Virus record (IMG/VR): IMGVR_UViG_3300021091_000331
Span: 1 to 27,841 of that record
Origin: a virus
Length of the DNA: 27,841 nt
Direction: 5' to 3' (one strand)
The position numbers and the translations under genes were made by a program. The notes beneath the pieces were generated by a model. That model saw only the letters and a list, made by a program, of their open reading frames with translations. It did no database searches and had not been told where the DNA came from. Positions within the stretch are counted from its first letter, which is position 1; each line of letters begins with the position of its first letter. Below are positions 9,049 to 17,100 of this stretch, piece by piece.

Positions 9049-9606
9049 ATGGCAGGATTACCGCACTATAGAAATTCCAAAGCCGCCATGGCTCAGTACG
9101 AGCCGGTGTACTTGGCACAGTTTGAGGTTACACTACAGCCTCCTGCTGCTGTTACAGGCTGGACTCTAGTAATGGAAAACGTTCTTAAAGTTGGTGGAGT
9201 TGATGTTAACCGTTCACCGGCAGTTGTTGAACAAAAATACAAATCAGCTAAACGTTCGTTTGCTGGTGGTATGGTAGATGCAACTACTTGCGATGTACAA
9301 CTTGATTTCGAAGTCAACCTTGACGATGCAAACTCAATGTATTGCTACAAAGCACTTCGTAAATGGTGTGATCTTATCTATGATCCACTTACAGGAAGAA
9401 TGGGATTGAAAAAGGACTACACTGGAGGACCGATGATCATCAACTACTTTAACAAGAATGGTGATATCTTCCGTCAGATTAAGTTCCCGATATGTTTCCC
9501 AACATCGCCTATCACTCCTATTGAAACAGATTTTGGTAGTAACGATATCTACAAAATCACCGGATTCACATTACGTTGTGATTACTGGGAAGAGACAATT
9601 CTCTAA
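9049..9606 (+). CDS. Tail tube protein (T4 gp19-like)
   Basis: 185 residues, near T4 gp19 (163). Features of the tube fold are visible: YLAQFEVTLQPP near residues 21-32, a central TTCDVQLDFEVNL strand, and the C-terminal pattern of a late strand ending ITGFTLRCDYWEE. The sequence DPLTGRMGLKKDYTGG near residues 112-127 is a likely loop between strands. Tube hexamers stack to form the inner pipe around the tape measure and carry the DNA. Its position directly after the sheath gene supports the call. It is followed by a strong terminator and preceded by its own GATATATA motif, so it can be made as a short, abundant mRNA. Confidence 0.93.
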   Translation: MAGLPHYRNSKAAMAQYEPVYLAQFEVTLQPPAAVTGWTLVMENVLKVGGVDVNRSPAVVEQKYKSAKRSFAGGMVDATTCDVQLDFEVNLDDANSMYCYKALRKWCDLIYDPLTGRMGLKKDYTGGPMIINYFNKNGDIFRQIKFPICFPTSPITPIETDFGSNDIYKITGFTLRCDYWEETIL

Positions 9607-9624
9607 TCTTAATCAAACTACTAC

Positions 9625-9650
9625 AAAGGGAGCTCTGGCTCCCTTTTTTT
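9625..9650 (+). terminator. Rho-independent terminator after tail tube
   Basis: Nine-pair stem AAAGGGAGC / GCTCCCTTT with a TCTG loop, running directly into a T-run that ends at 9650. It closes the tube transcript before the next promoter motif at 9692. Confidence 0.9.
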
Positions 9651-9691
9651 ATTCACAAATTTCCCAAAAATAAGAACTTTTCTTGCCAATG

Positions 9692-9699
9692 GATATATA
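9692..9699 (+). promoter_or_regulatory. Putative late promoter, GATATATA
   Basis: Exact octamer GATATATA between the terminator at 9625-9650 and the ATG at 9720 (20 bases away). The placement just downstream of a terminator strongly suggests a fresh transcription start. Confidence 0.68.
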
Positions 9700-9719
9700 A
9701 TTAAACAAAACCATTTTAT

Positions 9720-10733
9720 ATGTCAGAAGAACAAAACAACGACTTTAAAGAGCAGATTGAACGAGAAGCCAAATTACTTGCCCAGCAAGAAGAAGCTGCT
9801 GCTGCCGCTGCTGCTAAAAAAGTTGAAGTTGAAACTGTTGCAGAAGATCCCGTTCTGATTGCACAACCAACTTCACTTGGTAAAGCAGAGAAGTTCAAAA
9901 TTTATGAGGAAGAAGATCCAATTGCTAATGAGCTTGGTTGGAAAACTGTTCCATTAGAAAACCTACCATCAGGGGGTATGTTTTACGAACCGGGGACACA
10001 AGTTGCTATTCGTTCTGCATCAGTTGCTGAGATACGCCACTGGTCAACGATAGACGAAAATGACTTATTAGGTGTTGATGACATGCTTAACTTTATTGTT
10101 GATAAGTGTGCTCGCATTAAAGTGCCTGGTAAACCCGGTACATACAAAGATCTAAAGGAAATTGACCGTTTCTATCTAATCTTTGCTATTCGTGACTATA
10201 CATTTAAGAACGGTGAAAATAAAATGTTTGTAACTGTTACTAATGATGAAGGTCTTGAAGAAAGAGTAGAAGTAACTAAAGATGTTATTGATTACTTTAA
10301 TGCAGATGAGAGATTAATGAATTACTTTGATAACAACGATCGTTGCTTTGATATTCGTATGAAAAACGGTGAAAATTTCAAAATGTATTTACCGTCTCTT
10401 GGAACAATGCTATTCATCAAGAATTACTTAAAGCAACGTCAACAAAGCGGTACAAACTTTGATAAATCTTTCGTTAAGTACGCACCTTTTCTTTTTCCGG
10501 ATTGGAAAAGTGTTAATCAGAATGTGTATGATAAAGCTGTGCAAGAATCGTATACATGGTCATTGCAAAAGATCTCCGTTATGGATAAATTAGTTGACAT
10601 GCTAGCATCTTCGGTTAAACCGCAAGTTCGCTATCGTTCAATGAGTGGGACGGAGGCCACTGCTCCGCTTAACTTTCAGTCAGGAGTCAAGTCTATTTTC
10701 CTTATTTCAGATATCTTTGGAGAATTGGTTTGA
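9720..10733 (+). CDS. Tail assembly chaperone / baseplate hub-type protein (T4 gp26-like)
   Basis: 337 residues. The N-terminal 60 residues are charged with an Ala run (about residues 26-33) and look disordered. The core starts near residue 75 with LPSGGMFYEPGTQVAIRSAS and AEIRHWSTIDE, a pattern I associate with T4 gp26-type hub and tail-chaperone proteins. It lies between the tail tube and the tape measure, the place where contractile and siphophage tails encode tape-measure chaperones, often as a short and a frameshifted long form. Its last codons read SDIFGELV, then TGA at 10731-10733. The continuation that the family pattern leads one to expect appears at once in the +1 frame (EVEFLML...SELDRFEFWRAE). 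Either a +1 frameshift makes a fusion of about 443 residues, or the downstream ORF starts on its own at 10747. Confidence 0.75.
   Translation: MSEEQNNDFKEQIEREAKLLAQQEEAAAAAAAKKVEVETVAEDPVLIAQPTSLGKAEKFKIYEEEDPIANELGWKTVPLENLPSGGMFYEPGTQVAIRSASVAEIRHWSTIDENDLLGVDDMLNFIVDKCARIKVPGKPGTYKDLKEIDRFYLIFAIRDYTFKNGENKMFVTVTNDEGLEERVEVTKDVIDYFNADERLMNYFDNNDRCFDIRMKNGENFKMYLPSLGTMLFIKNYLKQRQQSGTNFDKSFVKYAPFLFPDWKSVNQNVYDKAVQESYTWSLQKISVMDKLVDMLASSVKPQVRYRSMSGTEATAPLNFQSGVKSIFLISDIFGELV
10727..10733 (+). promoter_or_regulatory. Candidate programmed +1 frameshift site (GTT TGA)
   Basis: The zero frame ends GAA TTG GTT TGA. Skipping the T at 10731 continues as GAG GTT GAG in the frame of the next ORF. 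The end CTT TGA C of the bacterial prfB +1 site is similar: a pyrimidine-ending codon that can re-pair with TTT, followed by a slow TGA. A GGAG sits nine bases before the stop's preceding codon region (10719-10722), as an SD-like stimulator would. No -1 slippery heptamer is obvious in the overlap. Confidence 0.4.
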
Positions 10734-10746
10734 GGTTGAGTTCCTC

Positions 10747-11052
10747 ATGCTTAAAATTCTTCGTCTTCAACCGTCTGAGCTTGATCGCTTCGAATTTTGG
10801 AGAGCAGAAATGCTGATGGACAACCTTAAGAATTGGAACGAAAGGGAAAATGAATCCAGAAAGCAACAGGAAAAAGAACAGCAATCCACTAGCGGCATGG
10901 ATGATGCTAGACGCGGAGCTGCTGATATGATGAGAAACGCTAACCAAGGTTTACCTTCATGGGCGCAATCATCAAGCTTTAACCCCGGAAGCTTTAAAAT
11001 GCCAAGTATGCCGAGTATGCCGAGTATGCCGAGTATGCCGAAGTTTTTCTAA
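10747..11052 (+). CDS. Downstream part of the tail chaperone (possible frameshift extension)
   Basis: 101 residues if started at ATG 10747, 13 bases after the previous stop. The same frame is open back past 10645, overlapping the upstream gene. The start of the protein (MLKILRLQPSELDRFEFW) reads naturally as a continuation of the upstream chain rather than as a protein N-terminus. A charged helix follows (RENESRKQQEKEQQ), then a Gly/Asn linker and a tail of five tandem Met-Pro-Ser units ending PKFF. In phages with a gpG/gpGT-type arrangement, the extension recruits tube protein to the tape measure; that role here is inference. A single-base sequencing error in GGTTT would also explain the split. 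A terminator follows at 11071. Confidence 0.7.
   Translation: MLKILRLQPSELDRFEFWRAEMLMDNLKNWNERENESRKQQEKEQQSTSGMDDARRGAADMMRNANQGLPSWAQSSSFNPGSFKMPSMPSMPSMPSMPKFF
10999..11043 (+). repeat. Five tandem 9-base repeats encoding Met-Pro-Ser
   Basis: ATGCC[AG]AGT is repeated four times and followed by ATGCCGAAG. The units are nearly identical, so copy number could vary by slippage without changing frame. They form the C-terminal tail of the 10747 ORF. Confidence 0.9.
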
Positions 11053-11070
11053 AAATATAGACTTTCGCCT

Positions 11071-11102
11071 AAGACCCGAGACCGTTGTGTCTCGGGTCTT
11101 TT
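11071..11102 (+). terminator. Hairpin terminator before the tape-measure gene
   Basis: Eleven-pair stem AAGACCCGAGA / TCTCGGGTCTT with an eight-base loop. The T-run is short (four T, 11099-11102) because the next promoter motif begins immediately at 11103, so the terminator and promoter abut. Confidence 0.8.
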
Positions 11103-11110
11103 GATATATA
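11103..11110 (+). promoter_or_regulatory. Putative late promoter, GATATATA
   Basis: Exact octamer GATATATA followed by CAA, directly after the hairpin terminator and 27 bases before the tape-measure ATG. Confidence 0.68.
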
Positions 11111-11137
11111 CAAAAATCACAATAGACAAACCCATAG

Positions 11138-14100
11138 ATGGCGAATGCAGATGCACAGTATATAGGTCAACAACTCAATAAGCTTTTAGGCCCAGGTGCA
11201 CCTATCAACGCGATTCTTGAAAAAATTGAAAAGAATACAGGTGGCAAAGGTGGCAAGGATGACAAGGGTGATGACAAAGGCAAGGAAGAAAAAAAGGGAG
11301 AAAAAATCGATGCGGGTGATATTGCTTCATCAGCAAAAGCCTTGGCAGAACTTATTAAAGCACTTTCCGAGGCAGAATCTATAGATAAGAGTTTAGGGTC
11401 TAATGTTGCAATCGTTATCAACGATATCGTAACTGCATTAGATGAAGCCACCAAGGAAATGGATACTGAGAAGATGCAAGCAACAGCTGATCTTATGAAC
11501 GCTATCCTTGGTAACGCAGGCACGTTTATGAAAGACATGGCTGCGATGTCTGTCTTGACGCCTTTATCTATGGCGGGTGCTGCTGGTTTTGGGGCAACAG
11601 TTGCGATGACTCTGCGTATTTTATCAGGGGTTCTTATGAACGCCACAACAAACATGGCCGCTGTTGTAGAACTTATGGGCGTAGCCGGAGGGGCAGCGCT
11701 ATTCGGTCTTGCTATGGCTGCGTGGTTATTTTTAGCACCAATGGCTGCTTTAGGCGCATTGGTATTCTCTGTTGTAGTATTTGCCATGTTATCACTATTT
11801 AGTTTGCTAGCTGCGTCTGCGGTCACTAATGTAGCTGCAGTAGCAGAGCTTGTAGGTATAGGTGGCAGTGCTATTATGTTTGCATTGGGAATGACTATCA
11901 TATCGCTACTCATGGTCCCTTTTGCGAAAGGTGCATTGGTTTTTGCAATCGTTGTTGCTGCCATGATTCTTATATTTGGATTGGTTGCAATGGCAGTGCC
12001 TCAGCTTGCAATAGCCACTGCTGGTATTGCTGCAATAGCTGGTACTGCGTTCCGTTTAACTTTAACATTCATTCTGATAGGATTTTTTGCTAAACAGTTT
12101 GCTATAGGTGCCTTGGTATTTGCTTTAACAGTAGGAGCTATGCTCCTTATATTTGGAGCAGTAGCCAAGCTATTTCCCGCAGTGCTCACTGCCGCTGAAG
12201 CAATCAGCATAATTGCAGGTGTTGCATTTAGGTTAGGTTTAACATTCGTACTTATAGGTTTATTTGCTAAAACGTTCGCTATCGGTGCGCTTACCTTCAT
12301 ATTAGCGATGGGGGTTCTTTTACTCGTGATGGGAGCAACCGCCGCTTTATTCCCTGAAATAACGCTGGCAGCAACTGCTATTAACAGTATGACTAAACCT
12401 ATCCTGAGTCTCACTGTTGCATTACTTATCGCAGGGCTATTTCCGATGAAAGTTCTTTTGGGCGGTGTAGTAATTTCGGTAGCAATAGCTCTTCTTTCCG
12501 GTGCTTTTGCGCTTGCGGGACAGGTTGCGGTCTGGATTGACTTTGGTGCTCAAGCGGTTCAAAAGATGGTAAACCCTACCATGCTAATTGGCGCTGCTGC
12601 TCTGGTTGCTGGTTTCTTCGCACCGCAGATAATTTTGGGAGCTGGTGCGCTTGCCATTAGTATTGTACTATTAGGTGGTGCATTTGCTCTTGCGGGTATT
12701 CCTGTTATTGCTGCAGCGATACATTTAGGGTCTTTTACTCTTGGCAAGGCAAGTTTCCCTTTAATGATATTTTCTGCCGTTCTTGCTATCTATTCTTTCC
12801 TCGACGCGCCGAGAGTAATCGCTGGCGCAGCAGCACTTGCTGGATCCATCATACTGCTAGCCGGCGCATTCGCGATATTTGGTATACCTCTTTTAGCTGC
12901 CCTTGTTATTATTGGATCCATTGCTCTCGAAACGGCAGCTATACCTTTAATGGTATTTGCTGGCGTGGTTGCAGTAATTGGTTCGTTACCTGGAATAAAC
13001 ATGGATAACATACATGCTCTCGCTGACTCTATTTCTGTATTAGGTCTTTCGGTAGCTTCTTTGGGCTTTCCTTTGATAGCTCTTTTTGTGATTCTTGGTG
13101 GTACGTCTTTGGTTTTTGCATCAGCGGGGATAATTGCTTTAACAGGAGCAGTCGCGGTATTTAATCAAGTCAAGTATGATAAGAAAACTGGTCAGCTGAT
13201 GGGAGATATGATAACTTCATTGGCTTACGCAATACTTGAAGGCTTTGCTATCATGGGCAATCCTATTTCAGCATATCTTATTATGTACGGTTCTATAGCA
13301 ATGGCAACCGCAAGCTATGCAATAACAACATTAGCGGAGGCTGTTGCTAAGATTGCCAATCTTGAAGTTACCTCAATGGTGGTAGCTAATCCTGGAACAG
13401 ATAAAGCTCAACTTGTTTTAGGAGAAACTCGTAAACTCAAGAAAAGCGACTTTAAAGACGCTGCCAATAACATCAAGTTAATGATTACTACATTAACAGG
13501 CCCTTTAATGGAGTTTGGTATGGCTGCTTCAGTTGGTAGTAGTTGGTTTACAAAAGGCATTATGCAGAAGGGTCTTGAGATGATGCCTATTATGGCGGAC
13601 TCTATTGCTACGCTTGCTGAAGGTGTAGCTAAGATGGCTAACCTGGAAGTAATGACCAACGTTGTAATCAACCCTGGGACAGATAAAGCTAAACTTGTGA
13701 TGGGCGAAGTTAGAAAACTTGATAAGTCTGACTTTAAAGAAGCTAGTAAAAACATCAAGTTAATTCTCACCAGCTTAACAGACCCTCTAATGGAATTTGG
13801 TAAAGCTGTTGACGAAGGCAGTGGTTGGTTTACAGCAGGTTACATTGAATCCGGTCTTGAAATGATGCCTAAACTTAGCGACTCTATGGTAGTTCTTGCT
13901 GAGGGTGTAGCTAAGATGGCTAACCTGGAAGTAATGACTAACGTTGTAATTAACCCGGGCACTAAGGACGCTAAACTTGTCATGGGTGATGTTAGAAAAC
14001 TCGATAAGTCTGACTTTTCAGCAGCTGCCAAAAACATAAATGCTATTCTTAGCGCAATCACTTCGCCCCTTATGGAATTCGGTAAAGCTGTTGACGAAGG

Positions 14101-17100
14101 AAGTAGTTGGTTTAGCGATGGCTACATTGAAATGGGTTTAGATATGTTTGGCAAGCTTTCGAGTAGTATGGTTACTCTTGCTAAAGGTGTTCAGCAGATG
14201 GCTAGTCTTGAAGTCATTGAAAACGAAGTGATTAACAAGGGCACTAAGGACGCAATGATCGTACCTGGAAAAGTCATTAAATTAAATGAAGGGCACTTTA
14301 CAGCTTCTGCTACAAACATAGGTGCTATACTTAGTAACATTACATCGCCTCTTATGGACTTCGGAAAAGCTCTTGATGAAGGAAGCGGTTGGTTTAGTGA
14401 CGGGTACATTGCTACTGGAGTTGAATACTTTGGCATTTTAACAGAATCTTTAACAACGCTTGCTACCGGTATTCAGGGGATGGCTAATCTTGAAGTCACT
14501 CAAAACAAAGTGATTAACAAGGGTACTAAGGAGGCAATGATCGTGCCTGATAAAGTGACAAAGCTCCAGGAAAGCGATTTCAAAGCTGCTGCTACTAACA
14601 TAGGCACCCTTCTCTCTACGCTAACAGCACCACTTACTAATTTTGGTATTCAGCTTGAGGGTGGAACAGGCGGAGGCGGATTCTTTTCCTTTTTTGCAGA
14701 TGCAATAAGTCCTAATTACATGCAGATCGGTCTTGAAGGCTTAGGCACTCTATCTGGCTCATTAACAGGCCTTGCTGAAGGGATGGCCAAGATGGCCAAC
14801 ATGGAGTTCATAACCCAAGAAATAGTTAATAAAGGGACACCTGACGCTAAACTCGTCCCCGGCAAAGTAATGAAAGTTACGCCGCAAATGATGGAACAAG
14901 CTGCATTAAGCGTAGGAGCGCTTCTTGCTGGTATGACTTCTCCGCTAACTGACTTTGGTATTGCACTTGAAGGCGGGACGGGAGGCGGCGGAGGGTTGCT
15001 TGACTTCTTTGCTGACCTAGTCAGCAAAGACTACATGAGAATAGGTCTTGAAGGAATCGGCACTTTATCTGGGTCTTTGGGAAGTCTTGCAGAAGGAATG
15101 GCCAAGATGGCCAACATGGAATTCATTGAACAAACGATTGTAGGTAGAGGGACACCTGACGCTAAGGTAGTACCCGGCAAAATCAGACAGGTTACGGAGG
15201 GCATGATGACCCAGGCTGGTAAGAACGTGGGTGCTCTTATCGTGTCATTGACAGAACCACTTACTAACTTTGGTAAGCAACTTGAAGGCGGTACAGGCGG
15301 ATCAGGTAGCTGGTGGGACTTCTGGTCAGATTGGGTTAGTCCTGACTATATGAGAATTGGTCTTGAAGGTCTTGGAACTCTATCGGAATCTTTGGGAGGT
15401 CTTGCTGAAGGTATAGTAAAAATGGCTAACTTGGAAGTCGTTGTAAATAAAGTGATTGATGACGGAAAAGGCGGAACCAAGATAGTTCCAGATTACGTAA
15501 GAAAACTATCTTGGGTCGACTTTGCTAATGCTGGATCAAATGTAGGAACTATACTTTCTTGGATAGCCACACCTCTTACAGACTTTGGTAAAGCTATGGA
15601 AGAAGGCAGCAGTTGGTTCTCTGGCGGGTATGTTGAAAAAGGACTTGAAGGTTTAGGTCTCCTTAGTGAATCTTTGGGTGGTCTTGCTGAAGGTGTTATC
15701 AAAATGGCACAAATGCAAGTGATTACTCAAAAGGTAATTAACCCAGGAACTCCCAAAGCAAAGGTTGTTCCTGACCAAGTAATAACTCTTAACGAAGGGC
15801 ACTTTGAGCTGGCAGCAGCGGGTATTGGAAAAATCTTAGACGGTTTAGCTGGCCCTCTTGGCGATTTTGGTAGAGCATACGCAGGAGGCGGTAGTTTCTT
15901 TGGTATAGTCTTTGGCGATGTTAAGTCAGGTATTGAAGCGATGGGTGAAGTAGCTGAACCAATTGGCGTACTAGCTGACGCAATCATCAAGATGGGAAGC
16001 GGGCAATTTGTTCAACAAGAGGTTGTTAAAGATAAGAAAGGAAATCCTAAATTGGTGCCAGGAAAGGTTATTAATTTCACTGACATGGTTGCTGACGCTA
16101 AAGTTAACTTGTATGATATCTTAACATTTTTTCCAGGCGCATTATCAGAAGCTGGTCATTTGGCACACGCAAACTATGAAGGACTAACCCACATGATGTG
16201 GCATCTTGATAATACGATAAACCCAACATTTGAATTGTTGATTGAAACTACTGAATTGTATTCTGAAGCTACCGCTGTGATTATGAAAGTTCGTGCAAAA
16301 TATCCTGAAGTATATGGACTAGAATTTGCTGGAAATTCTCCTTTCATATGGCCAGTTAAACGTTACATATCCGGTGCTGAACTTATTTCAAAAAGTGTAG
16401 GTGTGTTGAAAGACGCCTTGTGGAATTTCCACACTTATATCAATCCTGGTTTACAAGAAAACGTTACGGCATCATTGCTTTATTACAGAGCAACTGATAT
16501 ATTTCAAAAGGCCAAGGACAAAAACATCCCGATGGATCAACTAATACTTTCCTTCGATGTAAGTATGTCAATACTTGGCAGGACTATGAAAAGAGACATG
16601 AACATACCTGCGCTGCAAAACCTATGGCACTTTACCAATCAGATGCAAAGACTTTCTAACATGGTCACACCATTTGAAAGATTCACAAAGGCGTTTACAC
16701 AATTTGCTAAAGACATGGGTACATTCAGTCACAACTTCATGGTAATGACACCTGATGGTATAAATGCTTACAAAATTTGGACTGACGCTGTAGTTACAGT
16801 CGCAAACACCGACTTTAGTCTTATTGAATCCAAAATACAAGCTATGCGTGATATTGCTGCTAGCATCTATAAGGCGGGCGATCCGGAGATTCCTGGAGCG
16901 GATTTGACGCAAACCCTGGGAGAGAAATTAGGGGCTATAGGCAACACTGCACAAAACGTTGTATCTTCCCCGACCCCAGGTTCAATTGTCGGAGGCGGAG
17001 GCGGAGGCGGAGGCGGCGACGCCACCGCGATTGCACAAGCCGTTAAATCAGCGCTTTCTAACTTAACTGTACAAAACTTAAACGTTACAGGTGTAATGAA

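Noticed and set aside
10690-10733. A -1 slippery heptamer for the tail chaperone shift
   Set aside because: No X XXY YYZ sequence lies in the usable overlap, and the downstream frame is +1 (or -2), not -1.
11167-11964. A 265-codon open frame on the minus strand opposite the tape measure
   Set aside because: Its Ala/Ser/Thr-rich product mirrors the codon bias of the Ala/Gly-rich coding strand. It has no motif or promoter, and the + strand gene is well supported.
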